Shown: piece after piece, positions 8,949-17,707 of the stretch
Position numbering within the stretch: the stretch's first letter is position 1
Layout of the letters: every line of letters starts with the position of its first letter
Source: Candidatus Aenigmatarchaeota archaeon
GTDB lineage: Archaea > Aenigmatarchaeota > Aenigmatarchaeia > CG10238-14 > SCSR01
NCBI GenBank assembly: GCA_016181005.1
Contig: JACPAE010000002.1
Location: forward strand, 62,001 to 126,000
Length of the DNA: 64,000 bases
Direction of reading: 5' to 3'
Notes under the pieces: generated by a model
What the model was told of the DNA's origin: nothing
The model's input: the letters and a program-made list of their open reading frames with translations, nothing else
Databases searched by the model: none
Program-made: the position numbers and the translations under genes

Positions 8949-9167
8949 ATGACCGACAGACCCATTGATGTTTTGGACAGGGCGAAAGGAAAGAAGGTGA
9001 TGGTGAAGCTGAAGAACGGCGAGGAGGTCACCGGCATCCTAAGGGCCTTGGACCTTCACTTGAATCTTTGGCTGGACGAGGCCGAGATACAGAAGAACGA
9101 CATGAAGATAAGGCTTGGCAATGTTCTTGTGCGCGGGGATACCATAGTTTACGCAAGCCCTGTTTAG
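8949..9167 (+). CDS. Sm-like archaeal protein (SmAP/Lsm)
   Basis: A 72-residue RNA chaperone of the Lsm fold, which forms heptameric rings that bind U-rich RNA. The Sm1 motif is VMVKLKNGEEVTGILRALD followed by LNLWLDEAE. The Sm2 motif is RLGNVLVRGDTIVYA, with the usual (I/V)RG core. Length is typical for archaeal SmAP1. The sepF-like gene follows 45 bases downstream with its own TATA-like sequence. Confidence 0.96.
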   Translation: MTDRPIDVLDRAKGKKVMVKLKNGEEVTGILRALDLHLNLWLDEAEIQKNDMKIRLGNVLVRGDTIVYASPV

Positions 9168-9169
9168 GC

Positions 9170-9184
9170 TATTTAAATTTATAT
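9170..9184 (+). promoter_or_regulatory. TATA-like box before the sepF-like gene
   Basis: TATTTAAATTTATA-type sequence centred about 35 bases before GTG 9213, with a purine-rich AAGGTG at about 9202-9207 as a possible ribosome-binding site. This supports GTG 9213 as the start. Confidence 0.4.
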
Positions 9185-9212
9185 GCTCAATATTATTTCA
9201 TAAGGTGTAATA

Positions 9213-9539
9213 GTGGGCTTGGCGGATATATTCAAAAGGAAAGTTTCTAGGGAACCTTCTGACGACTCTGTCGAGTTTCCTGATTCAGAGGCGCCTATGG
9301 AAAGGATGAAGATTCGTGTTGAGACTGTGAACAATTTGACAGACTTGGACCGTGTTGCTGGCTATCTGAAGCAAGGCCATGTTATTCTTGTCAAGGTAAA
9401 GGACCTGCAAAGGAACGACGTAGGGCTTTTTCAGACTGCTGTCCAGAAGATGAAGAGGATGAGCACGCAGTTCAACTGGGATTCTTTGCTGTTTACTCCA
9501 CTCTTTATCGGGGTGTGTTCTTACATATTCAGCCCATAG
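9213..9539 (+). pseudogene. sepF: SepF-like cell-division protein, C-terminus replaced
   Basis: Archaeal SepF anchors FtsZ to the membrane through an N-terminal amphipathic helix and a small dimerising core. Here the N-terminal helix (MGLADIFKRK), an acidic linker and the start of the core are present (KIRVETVNNLTDLDRVAGYL, then VKVKDLQRNDV, then AVQKMKRMSTQFNWD). The last core strands and the usual ITP/VTP ending are missing. After about base 9480 the frame runs into sequence that, on the other strand, reads as the start of another protein. I read this as a truncated gene at a deletion junction rather than a functional full-length SepF. An alternative is a very divergent short SepF. Confidence 0.65.
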
Positions 9540-9593
9540 TTCTACAAATTTCATCCTTTCAGCTTGGTTTTTCTGCTTATCAAAATATTTCAT
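9481..9593 (-). pseudogene. 5' fragment of a small gene (truncated at the sepF junction)
   Basis: On the minus strand, from ATG 9593, the sequence reads like a genuine protein start: MKYFDKQKNQAERMKF then ELWAEYVRTHPDKEWSKQQ. This resembles small archaeal/bacterial hypothetical proteins with a THxDKEWSxQQ segment. After about 9481 the frame continues only as antisense of the sepF-like gene. The 3' part therefore seems lost in the same event that removed the end of sepF. Confidence 0.45.
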
Positions 9594-9761
9594 TTCTTAG
9601 GCCTCTTCCCAATTTGTTTAATTTGATGGTTTTCTTGCCTACGACCCTCATATAGCTAATAATGTTAAGTGGTTAAATAAAGTGTGACTTAATGTTTTAG
9701 TCTGTCTTCTTAGGTCAAGTAAATTGCATATGTAACAGCATATGCTGAAGTACATGTTAAC

Positions 9762-10139
9762 TTAAAATCTAGGTGCATATCTATTATCAAGAATAACTGA
9801 CTCTGGATTTTCTGTTCTGAGAAGTCTAAGACCTAAATCAAGTATTTGATAAGCATTGTCACTAAAACCAAAATAAGTATGTGTCAATTCATGTGGATAA
9901 GGAATTATATCCCCATCGCTTCTTTCATTTTCTTGTAATTGTCCAAAAATCTCTAAGATTCTTCTATTTTTTGAAACCACATCCGAAATTTCTCGTAAAG
10001 CTTTTTGACTGGTAAGAGAGTCCTTATAAGTTGATAAAGTTTCTGCTAGTTCTCTAGCAACAACAAGATAAGGATTTAATAATTCAAAGGTCAATTCTGT
10101 GGAAGCTACATCTATATCTACTCTATCTGTACCTACCAT
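9762..10139 (-). CDS. hypothetical protein (125 aa)
   Basis: Not recognised. Predicted mostly helical, with a central Lys/Arg-rich amphipathic stretch and a PYPHELTHTYFGF segment near residue 80. There is no signal peptide or membrane segment. The ATG at 10139 is 38 bases downstream of the nurA stop on the same strand, so it could be the last gene of a nurA transcript. The 168 bases beyond its stop hold no recognisable feature. Confidence 0.55.
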   Translation of the reverse strand: MVGTDRVDIDVASTELTFELLNPYLVVARELAETLSTYKDSLTSQKALREISDVVSKNRRILEIFGQLQENERSDGDIIPYPHELTHTYFGFSDNAYQILDLGLRLLRTENPESVILDNRYAPRF

Positions 10140-10177
10140 GAGTAATTAATGGGTAGTTAACTATTTGAATAGTAATT

Positions 10178-11290
10178 CTAGAAAGGTCTCTGATTCCTTC
10201 TCTGCTCCATCAGGCTTGCCAAATTTCCCGCCTTGTTGATTATATCATAATAAAACATTTCCAAATCTTTCTCCTGCAATTTTGCTCTTTGGTCGGCTTC
10301 TATAAGGACAGAAGGCATGCCGTAGCTTGAGTGGCCTGCAAGCGAAAGCAGAGCGGATGATACAAAGTTCGCCTTGTCCACAGCTCCCTTGTCTGCGAAT
10401 AACTCAACTCTTAACGGCCTGTCCAAGTCGGCAGTCTTAAGATAGAAGACAAGAACCTTGTCCCTGTCCTGGAACTCCTTCAGCACTGTATGCTTCTTAG
10501 GATTGGACGAATAAGGGAACACGAAGCTCCTTTCGCCATAGCTCAACGCGTATGTGAGCAGGTTGGAGTCCTTCGATTTCAGCAGTGCTATTCTTGTGCT
10601 TGGAGTGATGTGCGGATTGAAATGGGTTATAAATAGGCTGTTCAGGACTTCGCAGAACCTTGTCCCGCGGGAGTCTTCCGTCACGCCTGCCAGAATCGTT
10701 TTCTTTTTCTTTACCGTCTCGAAGAGCTGCTTGTATGCATCTATCAGCCTTTGGTAGTTTGCATAAAGCAGAGAGCCTCTCGGGACAAATGTATACTGGC
10801 CTATGTACTGGGGTATTATAGAGCCGTCCAGGAACAGAATGTCAGGCTCATGCAACTCGATTGTCTCTTTGGCAGTTGTGATTTCTTTTAACTGTCTATC
10901 GATATTAGAATTTATTTCAAACTCCAAATCATTAAACGGGTCGAACACTGTTTTTGGCTCAGGACTTGGAATAGAGTCCGGATAATAGTTTGTTGAAGAC
11001 AGCTTGTTGTTTTCATACTGGAAAATAACCCCTATCGCCCGAACAAGCATCACATCAAGTCCATGAAAAGATTTTTTCACCAATCCTCCATCGATTCCTG
11101 CAATTTTGATGTTGTTCAAGTTTGCCTTTTGAACTGGGATGATTATCTTGTCTTCAAGAATTTCATTGGTCAGTGTCAGGTTCGTCAAGGAGTTAACCTC
11201 TTTGAGGAACTGGCCGACTTGCTTTCGCTGGTTTTCAAGTTCGCCCACAATCTTTGCAAGGTTCTCTGTTATCTGGATAAAGTCTTTCAC
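10178..11290 (-). CDS. nurA: NurA family 5'-3' nuclease
   Basis: A 370-residue nuclease that works with HerA and Mre11-Rad50 in DNA end resection. Family signatures: the first acidic motif AGIDGG (near residue 83), ILFLDGSI (near 150), LAGVTEDSRGTRF (near 200), and the C-terminal LIEADQRAKLQ. RNase H-like fold. HerA, Mre11 and Rad50 are not next to it here, although these genes are clustered in many archaea. The mscS gene lies 21 bases upstream on the same strand. Confidence 0.92.
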   Translation of the reverse strand: MKDFIQITENLAKIVGELENQRKQVGQFLKEVNSLTNLTLTNEILEDKIIIPVQKANLNNIKIAGIDGGLVKKSFHGLDVMLVRAIGVIFQYENNKLSSTNYYPDSIPSPEPKTVFDPFNDLEFEINSNIDRQLKEITTAKETIELHEPDILFLDGSIIPQYIGQYTFVPRGSLLYANYQRLIDAYKQLFETVKKKKTILAGVTEDSRGTRFCEVLNSLFITHFNPHITPSTRIALLKSKDSNLLTYALSYGERSFVFPYSSNPKKHTVLKEFQDRDKVLVFYLKTADLDRPLRVELFADKGAVDKANFVSSALLSLAGHSSYGMPSVLIEADQRAKLQEKDLEMFYYDIINKAGNLASLMEQRRNQRPF

Positions 11291-11311
11291 ATGATGTATT
11301 TGGAACTAAAT

Positions 11312-12406
11312 TTATTTATTACCGTGCGCTTTCTTTCCTTCGTCTTTCATGTAGACCTTCCTTACAGGATAAGATATCTCTATACCTTCTTCATCATATC
11401 TTTTCTTCAGCTGTTTGATGAATTCGTGTATAAGAGTATGCCTTTCAGGATAGCTCTTAACTCCCAGAATAACTCTGAAATTTATATTCGAGTCCCCGAA
11501 TTCGGAAAATCTTATAACAGGTTCGTGCTTCTTGTCTGATGAAGGTGAATCCTGCACGACTTTCCTAGCCACCTCAAGAGTGACCTTCTCCACCTTTTCA
11601 AGGTCGCTGTCGTAACTTACGCCAACATTTACAGGAATTCTTGTCTCGAACTCTGGCTCGTGATAGTTCTTGATGATGCTTTCGGCCAGCTTGGAGTTAG
11701 GAATCACGACTATGAAGTTGTGCTGTGTCCTTAGTTTCGTGCTCCTTGAGCCTATCTCTTCGATAAAGCCTGACGTCCCGTTTTCCAGCTCAATGAAATC
11801 CCCGGTTTTTAGCATGCCTTCTGACATGACATACGTTCCGGCGAAAAAGTTTGACAATGTCGGCTGCAGCGCGAGCGCCACGGCCAGGCCACCTATGCCC
11901 AAGCTCGCCACCAGAGGCGTGATTTCGACGCCGAATACGTTCAGTATAAGTATCACTGCCAGTGCAAAAATTGCGATGTTAACTAGCTTGTTCAGCAGCG
12001 GCAGAAGCTTGTCGTCTATCTTCGTATGGGTCTTCTGCGCTATTGAGACCTGATACCAGTTTATCATTACTCTGATTATTCCAGTCGAAGTGAATGCAAC
12101 GAGCAGAATTCCAAAACTCCACGAGATGTTCTGGATAATCTGTTTGTAAGGATCCAGATAGTCTATCCCAGTAATTGCAAGGTAGACGCCTGTAAGAAGA
12201 ATCGTGAAATAAATTGGCTTTTCGAGCGCAGCTACTACCTCGTCGTCCAAAGTAGTCTCAGTCTTCCTTGTGAAATGATGAATCAGTTTTTTAATTAATG
12301 GGTACAGAACTCTCGCGACTATGAGCATCGCTATAAAAATGGCTGCTGTCCTATATACATCGCCGTATACTTCCTGAGTGAAGATTTCAAAAGCCACGCT
12401 CCTCAT
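11312..12406 (-). CDS. mscS: MscS family mechanosensitive channel
   Basis: A 364-residue small-conductance mechanosensitive channel that releases solutes on osmotic downshock. About five TM helices. The pore helix is the Gly/Ala-rich VASLGIGGLAVALALQPTLSN, followed by the beta domain with GDFIELENGTSGFIEEIG and VVIPNSKLAESIIKNY, then the alpha/beta C-terminal domain. All diagnostic MscS segments are present. It starts just below a TTTATTA-rich stretch and is followed closely by nurA. Confidence 0.95.
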   Translation of the reverse strand: MRSVAFEIFTQEVYGDVYRTAAIFIAMLIVARVLYPLIKKLIHHFTRKTETTLDDEVVAALEKPIYFTILLTGVYLAITGIDYLDPYKQIIQNISWSFGILLVAFTSTGIIRVMINWYQVSIAQKTHTKIDDKLLPLLNKLVNIAIFALAVILILNVFGVEITPLVASLGIGGLAVALALQPTLSNFFAGTYVMSEGMLKTGDFIELENGTSGFIEEIGSRSTKLRTQHNFIVVIPNSKLAESIIKNYHEPEFETRIPVNVGVSYDSDLEKVEKVTLEVARKVVQDSPSSDKKHEPVIRFSEFGDSNINFRVILGVKSYPERHTLIHEFIKQLKKRYDEEGIEISYPVRKVYMKDEGKKAHGNK

Positions 12407-12445
12407 TTATTTGTCAAAGTTTATTAAGATTTACTCTCAATTGAG

Positions 12446-12712
12446 CTAAACAAATCTTATGCCGATCATTCTAAAGTACAAGTCTCTTAAGAAAGATTTT
12501 TCTTCTTCATCGGCATTTTTCAAATCAAAACGATTGTCGTATAGTGCTGCAACTCTTCTTTCGCCTTTCCATAATACCAGATAATCCGGACCTAAATCAG
12601 CTTCTCTTGCGGAACTCCACACGCCCACTATTTTATAACCTGGTTTACTTGCTCCCGTAAGTAATTTCACCATATGCTCTTTTCTAGAATAGCCTCCAAC
12701 GCCGTAAGCCAT
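12446..12712 (-). CDS. hypothetical protein (88 aa)
   Basis: Not recognised. The middle looks beta-rich (YKIVGVWSSAREADLGPDY, then LVLWKGERRVAALYDN) and could form a compact alpha/beta fold. A GTTTAAATATT box lies about 27 bases before the ATG, suggesting its own promoter and a leaderless transcript. It is divergent from metG. Confidence 0.55.
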   Translation of the reverse strand: MAYGVGGYSRKEHMVKLLTGASKPGYKIVGVWSSAREADLGPDYLVLWKGERRVAALYDNRFDLKNADEEEKSFLRDLYFRMIGIRFV

Positions 12713-12784
12713 TGATGAATAGTAGGGGTGAAAAATATTTAAACGTATTCTCTTTAAATTACTTAAATCAAAAATATTCTAAAG

Positions 12785-14260
12785 GTGATTGGCTTAGTTA
12801 AGAAAAAATTCTACATAACTACACCTATTTACTACGTTAATGCAGAACCTCATCTCGGGCATGCGTATACGACCATAGCAGCAGATGCAATAGCAAGATG
12901 GCACAAGCTCAAAGGGGAAGACGTGTTTTTCCTTACTGGCACAGACGAGCACGGTGAGAAGATAGAGCAGGCTGCGCAAGCGGCGGGAAAGACTCCGAAA
13001 AGATTCTGCGATGAAATAGCTAAAAACTTCAAGGGTGCGTGGAAGGCGTTAAACATAAGCTATGACAATTTTATCAGAACTACAGACGTGAACCATGTCA
13101 AGGCTGTCGAGAAAACCCTCAAGATGCTTCATGGCTCTGGATACATTTACAAGGGAAAGTATGAAGGGATGTACTGCGTCGGATGCGAGCGTTACAGGAC
13201 AGAATCAGAGCTTGTTGACGGCAAATGTCCCGACCACTTGAAAAAGCCGGAGGTTGTTAGCGAGGAGTCGTATTTCTTCAGCCTTTCAAAATTCCACAAT
13301 ATCCTCTACCAGAAAATAAAGCACGGCGACATTGAAATAAAGCCTGACTCAAGGAGAAATGAGATACTATCGTTCCTTGAAAACAACAAGCTCGAGGACA
13401 TCTCGATATCAAGGGAGAAGGTCAAATGGGGGATAAAAATACCGTGGGACGATTCTCACACGACATATGTGTGGGTTGATGCGTTCTTGAACTATATAAC
13501 CGGGATTGGATGGCCGAACAAAAGGTTTGAAGAATACTGGCCTGCCGACTTGCACTTGATAGGGAAGGATATACTCAGGGTGCATGCGACAATCTGGCCT
13601 GCGCAACTGCTTGCACTAGGATTGAAGGCACCGAAGAAGTTCTTTGCGCACGGCTATTTCACGATTGACGGGCAGAAAATGAGCAAGACTTTAGGCAATG
13701 TAGTCGATCCAGTGAAGCTTGCAAAGGAGTATTCTTCGGATGCTGTAAGGTATTACCTGCTCAGGGAGTTTCCTTTCGGCGAGGATGGCAACTTTTCCGA
13801 GCGTGAATTTATCCTCAAAATTAATGGAGAATTAGTTGCAGACTTGGGCAACCTTATTTATAGGGTACTGACACTTGCAGAGAAGTTCAAGGGAAATATC
13901 GAGGGGCAGCCGGAACTAGACAAGCATTTGCATTTGGACGAACTTGAGCACTATATGGAGAACTTGGAGCTGCACAAGGCTATTGAAACCATCTGGGAAT
14001 TTGTCAGGGCGACAAACAAGTACATCAATATAAAGGAGGCGTGGAAGCTGAAGGACAAGGAACTATCGCAAGTGATTTACAATCTTCTTGAGGCTTGCAG
14101 GATAATCTCCATTCTTGTTTCTCCTTTCATGCCGGATACATCGGAAAAAATTAACAAGCAGCTCGGAGTCAAGGCTGGCGGATTGAAGGATTGCAAGTTT
14201 GGGGAATTCACCGGAAAGATAAAGAGGGGCGGTTACTTGTTTGAAAAGGTTGAGGTTTAA
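12785..14260 (+). CDS. metG: methionyl-tRNA synthetase (catalytic subunit, no C-terminal tRNA-binding domain)
   Basis: A 491-residue class I synthetase that attaches Met to tRNA-Met. HIGH-type signature is PHLGHAYTT (residues about 24-32). A zinc-knuckle insert has CVGC and CPDH near residues 131-155, the second pair with His in place of Cys. WAxxxx binding region, GQKMSKTLGN signature near residue 300, then the helical anticodon-binding domain. The EMAP/Trbp111-like C-terminal domain is absent and is encoded separately at 15383. GTG 12785 fits the family N-terminus. The 3' end overlaps convergent dinB by 4 bases. Confidence 0.96.
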   Translation: MIGLVKKKFYITTPIYYVNAEPHLGHAYTTIAADAIARWHKLKGEDVFFLTGTDEHGEKIEQAAQAAGKTPKRFCDEIAKNFKGAWKALNISYDNFIRTTDVNHVKAVEKTLKMLHGSGYIYKGKYEGMYCVGCERYRTESELVDGKCPDHLKKPEVVSEESYFFSLSKFHNILYQKIKHGDIEIKPDSRRNEILSFLENNKLEDISISREKVKWGIKIPWDDSHTTYVWVDAFLNYITGIGWPNKRFEEYWPADLHLIGKDILRVHATIWPAQLLALGLKAPKKFFAHGYFTIDGQKMSKTLGNVVDPVKLAKEYSSDAVRYYLLREFPFGEDGNFSEREFILKINGELVADLGNLIYRVLTLAEKFKGNIEGQPELDKHLHLDELEHYMENLELHKAIETIWEFVRATNKYINIKEAWKLKDKELSQVIYNLLEACRIISILVSPFMPDTSEKINKQLGVKAGGLKDCKFGEFTGKIKRGGYLFEKVEV

Positions 14261-15330
14261 AGTTCCTTCAAAGTTTTCTGGTTTTTCCCAAATCTCAGGC
14301 CGGAAACCCTGACACCAACCAGCCTGACTTTCCTGCCGCTGTCTAAAAACGGTTGTATAAGGTTTCTTGCGACTTTTTTTATCGTCTCCATGTCATTGCT
14401 GTAATGCCCCAGCGTATTTGCGCGCGTGTGAGTTTCAAAGTTTTCATACCTGACCTTCAAGTTGACTGTCTTGAATTGCATGCCACTGGATGAAAGCTCA
14501 GGATGAAACTCCTCAATTAAATCGACTAAAGCCTGGAGAATTGTTTGAGGGTCATCAACGTCTTCCTCGAAAGTTAGCTCCTTCCCAATGGATTTAATCT
14601 CGCCTTCTTCAGAGACGTCGCTATCATCAATGCCTAGAGCCATCTCATGCATTCTATAGCCGAATTTGCCAAAAACTTCCGTCAGTATCTTCACATCAAC
14701 TTTGGCAAGCTGCTCTACAGCATCTATCTTCATTTCTTTAAGCGCAGCTTCAGTTTTAGGCCCTATCCCTATTAACTTTCTTACAGGCAAGGGACTTAGA
14801 AATTTCCTACTATCTTCCGGTTTTACTATCGTGAGACCGTAAGGTTTCCTGTAGTCCGACGCGAGCTTTGCTATCAGCTTGTTCGGCCCTATGCCAATCG
14901 AAGAGCCAATTTGCTCTTTGGTTAGGATTTCCCTTTTCAACTTTTCCGCCAGATCGCCGGCCTCTTCAAAGTCTTTCACTTTGCCGGTCACGTCAATAAA
15001 TGCCTCGTCTATGCTCAGCTGCTGGAATTTCTCCGAGTACTTTCTTATTATCGACATTGCATCATAGGACACTTTCACGTAGAGGGGAAGATTAGGCCGC
15101 AAGTAAATTCCATGCGGACACAGCTTCCATGCGCGGGAAATAGGCATCGCAGACCTTACACCAAACTCTCTTGCGATATAGTTAGCGCTGGCTACTACGC
15201 CTCTTCCTTTTCCGTCGCGCGGATCCGCTCCGACAATTACCGGCCTGCCCTTCCATTCTGGGCGTTCTCTTTCCTCAACAGAAGGATAAAATGCATCAAA
15301 ATCTATGTGCATTATAATTCTGCCTGCCAT
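14257..15330 (-). CDS. dinB: DNA polymerase IV (Y family)
   Basis: A 357-residue translesion polymerase. Catalytic acidic residues lie in DFDAFYPSVEE (near residue 10) and LSIDEAFIDVT (near 105). The helix-hairpin-helix (LIGIGPKTEAALKEM) and little-finger domain follow. Length is typical of Dpo4. The C-terminus (GKNQKTLKEL) does not contain a clear PCNA-binding box of the usual Q-x-x-L-x-x-F-F form. It converges with metG and is divergent from the MetRS tRNA-binding gene. Confidence 0.95.
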   Translation of the reverse strand: MAGRIIMHIDFDAFYPSVEERERPEWKGRPVIVGADPRDGKGRGVVASANYIAREFGVRSAMPISRAWKLCPHGIYLRPNLPLYVKVSYDAMSIIRKYSEKFQQLSIDEAFIDVTGKVKDFEEAGDLAEKLKREILTKEQIGSSIGIGPNKLIAKLASDYRKPYGLTIVKPEDSRKFLSPLPVRKLIGIGPKTEAALKEMKIDAVEQLAKVDVKILTEVFGKFGYRMHEMALGIDDSDVSEEGEIKSIGKELTFEEDVDDPQTILQALVDLIEEFHPELSSSGMQFKTVNLKVRYENFETHTRANTLGHYSNDMETIKKVARNLIQPFLDSGRKVRLVGVRVSGLRFGKNQKTLKEL

Positions 15331-15382
15331 GCATCATAGCTGTCTGCCTGCTTATATAAACTTTAACAGAGTAAATCTCCTT

Positions 15383-15709
15383 ATGGAAATTCCGTTCGAA
15401 CAATTCAAGGCTTTGGATATCAGGATTGGTTTGGTGAATGATGTTCAAGAGATAGAAGGCTCGAAGAACTTGATAAAGCTGATTGTGGATTTCGGGCTGG
15501 AACAGAGGCAGGCTGTTGCAGGGATTAAGAACCATTACTCGAAGGAAGAATTGATTGGAAAAAAGTTTGTGTTTATTCTGAACCTTGAAAGGAAGAAGCT
15601 GATGGGCATTGAGAGCCAGTGCATGATTCTTGCGGCGGACGACAGTAATGGAAATATTGCTCTGCTGCAGCCGGTTAAAGACATTGAGGTTGGAAGCAAG
15701 ATAAGATAA
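15383..15709 (+). CDS. free-standing tRNA-binding domain (MetRS beta-type)
   Basis: A 108-residue OB-fold tRNA-binding protein of the Trbp111/MetRS-C-terminal family. Start taken at ATG 15383 (MEIPFEQFKALDIRIG); a longer frame from 15305 runs antisense into dinB and is not family-like. The motif ALDIRIGLVNDVQEIEGSKN and the segment RQAVAGIKNHYSKEEL are diagnostic, as is the NLERKKLMGIESQCMILAA block. It probably supplies in trans the domain missing from metG. Confidence 0.93.
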   Translation: MEIPFEQFKALDIRIGLVNDVQEIEGSKNLIKLIVDFGLEQRQAVAGIKNHYSKEELIGKKFVFILNLERKKLMGIESQCMILAADDSNGNIALLQPVKDIEVGSKIR

Positions 15710-15746
15710 GTTCATAACGATTAAGAACGAAATATCATTAGTCAGG

Positions 15747-16217
15747 ATGAAGCTTGTAAAGGACTATATGAAGACACGCGTAAAAAAGGTAAGGCCTAGG
15801 GATTCTATATTCAAAGCTGCGGAAACTTTGGCCAAATACCACATATCAGGCGCGCCAGTTGTCACCGGCAGAAAAGTTGTGGGTATACTTACGGAAGCCG
15901 ACATTATCAAGTTCATGAAAGTCGACCTTGCAAAGACGCACAATGAGCTTGCGGCAGAGCCTCATTCCCTCAGCATAGTCCTGCTGACTCTGCTCAAGGG
16001 CGAGATAGACATAAAGAGGGAGATTGAACGCATGTCCAAGCTCCTAGTGAAGGATTTTATGAGCAAGGACGTGATTTCAATAGGTCCGGACGAGAGCGTC
16101 TTGGAGGCTGCAAACCTTCTGGACAAGCACCAGATAGACAGGCTGCCTGTCATCGACACAGGAAGATTGGTTGGGATTGTCTCCCGAGCGGACTTGATCA
16201 AGGCTTTGTTGGATTGA
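15747..16217 (+). CDS. CBS domain-pair protein
   Basis: A 156-residue protein made of two CBS motifs (about residues 1-60 and 98-156). Each has the usual VRPRDSIFKAAETLAKY or IGPDESVLEAANLLDKH start and a GILTEADIIKF or GIVSRADLIKA end. CBS pairs bind adenosine nucleotides such as AMP/ATP and act as energy sensors. No enzymatic or DNA-binding domain is fused to it. Convergent with the dehydrogenase gene, with 2 bases between stops. Confidence 0.93.
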   Translation: MKLVKDYMKTRVKKVRPRDSIFKAAETLAKYHISGAPVVTGRKVVGILTEADIIKFMKVDLAKTHNELAAEPHSLSIVLLTLLKGEIDIKREIERMSKLLVKDFMSKDVISIGPDESVLEAANLLDKHQIDRLPVIDTGRLVGIVSRADLIKALLD

Positions 16218-16219
16218 GC

Positions 16220-17113
16220 TCACACTTTCTGAACTTCCCGCATTTTTTCAACCACGGCATTTAGTTGTTTTCGTTCGTTTTCGTCTATATTCAATTCAAC
16301 AATTCTTTCTACACCGCCCCTGCCGATTACACACGGGCTGCCAACGTACAAACCCCGAACACCATATTCTCCATCAAACAAAGTGGAGACGCATAAAGTC
16401 TCTTTCTTATCGTTCGCAATAGCTTCGACTAATTTGGAAACATTTTGCCCAGGTCCGTATTGCGTGTACGAAGCTAATTTTATGACTTCAATAGCTGCAT
16501 TAACCAACCGGGTTTTAATTTCGTCCCTTGCTGACTGGTCTAAATCTCTGCCGACGCTTGTATGGCTAAAAACTGGTATCATTCCGCTACCATGCTCACC
16601 AATTACATAGGTTTCTATTTCACCAGCGTTAATTCCCAATTTCTCCCCGAGCAAGAATCTGAACCTAGCTGTGTCCAGCTGATTGCCAAAACCTATTACC
16701 TGCTTGGAATTCAAGCCAGACAAGTTCCAAGCCACATAAGCCATTACATCGCTCGGGTTAGAGACGATTACAAGAATAGCATCTTTCTTGGGTGTGAATT
16801 TCTCGAAAATGTTTTTTAATATCTCTGCATTCTTGCTCAAAAGATCCATTCTATCAAATTGGTTGCTTCCAGAAAACATTGTTATGCCAGCAGTTATAAT
16901 TACAATATCGCAATTGTTCAATTGCTCATAGCCGCCGACAACTATTTTATTGCCCATTTCGGGGAATGCGTGGCACAGATCTAGCCTGACTCCATAGACT
17001 TTATCAACGATGTCATTCAGCAATAGCATATCAAGTTTTATATTTTCGTTATGGAGAATGCTGTAAGCTATACCACCACCGACATTGCCCAATCCTATGA
17101 TGCCAATCTTCAT
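16220..17113 (-). CDS. lactate/malate dehydrogenase family protein
   Basis: A 297-residue NAD(P)-dependent 2-hydroxyacid dehydrogenase. Rossmann motif GIIGLGNVGGGIA at the N-terminus, VSNPSDV (cofactor/substrate Asn), the Arg in LDTARFRFLLGEKL, and catalytic His in IGEHGSGMIPVFS. The specificity loop reads AGITMFSGSNQFDRMDLL. It keeps the second Arg of the family but has an insertion and no obvious Gln (lactate) or Arg (malate) at the discriminating position. The substrate, pyruvate or oxaloacetate, is therefore undecided. Likely a redox-balancing enzyme. Confidence 0.88.
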   Translation of the reverse strand: MKIGIIGLGNVGGGIAYSILHNENIKLDMLLLNDIVDKVYGVRLDLCHAFPEMGNKIVVGGYEQLNNCDIVIITAGITMFSGSNQFDRMDLLSKNAEILKNIFEKFTPKKDAILVIVSNPSDVMAYVAWNLSGLNSKQVIGFGNQLDTARFRFLLGEKLGINAGEIETYVIGEHGSGMIPVFSHTSVGRDLDQSARDEIKTRLVNAAIEVIKLASYTQYGPGQNVSKLVEAIANDKKETLCVSTLFDGEYGVRGLYVGSPCVIGRGGVERIVELNIDENERKQLNAVVEKMREVQKV

Positions 17114-17159
17114 TAAACCACAAATGTTACAATTTTATTTTTAACCGCTTTAAGTTTTG

Positions 17160-17247
17160 CGCTGAGGGTGGGATTTGAACCCACGCGTACCATGAAGGTA
17201 CATCAGCTTTCCAGGCTGACCCGTTTACCAGCTTCCGGCACCTCAGC
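17160..17247 (-). tRNA. tRNA-Ser (anticodon GGA)
   Basis: Type II tRNA on the minus strand: a 7-bp acceptor stem GCTGAGG/CCTCAGC, a 5-bp anticodon stem TCAGC/GCTGA with loop CTGGAAA (GGA anticodon), a long variable arm (GTACCTTCATGGTAC forms a hairpin), and a T arm with GTTCAAATC. Discriminator base is G, as expected for serine. CCA is not fully encoded. No intron. Confidence 0.95.
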
Positions 17248-17280
17248 ATAACATTTATTATAAAGCCTGTAATTCTTATA

Positions 17281-17682
17281 ATGGATAAAAAGTTTCCCTC
17301 CAAGGCAAAACTGCGGGATGTTGTCAAGAATGTGTTGTCTTCGCATTTGAAGGTGAGCTCACAGGAGGAATTGATGAGACTTGTTTCAAAAAGGTTGAGG
17401 GTGGAAAACAAGAATTTCGTTGTCTCACCAACCAGGGTAAAAAGGACTGCGCTAGAAATGCCTGAAGTTGAAGTTAAAGCCAAGACAAAGAAGGCTGTGA
17501 AATTGCAGAAAATAAGCAACTGTCCTGTTTGTCATTCGAAAATACAGCCGTTAGAAGTAAAGAACTTGTTGGATAGAAATGTCCTTATTGGTTATAGCTG
17601 CACAGGATGCAAGTATCAAAGCGACTTGGAAGCCTTCATGCCGATGAAATATGCATTCCTGTGGAAAGAGGCTAAAGTTTAA
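17281..17682 (+). CDS. hypothetical zinc-ribbon protein (133 aa)
   Basis: The N-terminal half is basic and helical (KAKLRDVVKNVLSSHL, then EELMRLVSKRLRVENKNF). It could be a small winged-helix-like or RNA-binding fold. The C-terminal half has two Cys pairs, CPVC and CTGC, spaced by about 30 residues, forming a zinc ribbon. No specific family is recognised, though this architecture looks like an archaeal nucleic-acid-associated protein. It begins 33 bases after the divergent tRNA-Ser. Confidence 0.7.
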   Translation: MDKKFPSKAKLRDVVKNVLSSHLKVSSQEELMRLVSKRLRVENKNFVVSPTRVKRTALEMPEVEVKAKTKKAVKLQKISNCPVCHSKIQPLEVKNLLDRNVLIGYSCTGCKYQSDLEAFMPMKYAFLWKEAKV

Positions 17683-17707
17683 ATACAAGTAAGAATATCT
17701 TACTAAT

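Noticed and set aside
15305-15382. Longer start for the tRNA-binding protein
   Set aside because: It is antisense to the dinB start and adds residues not found in the family.
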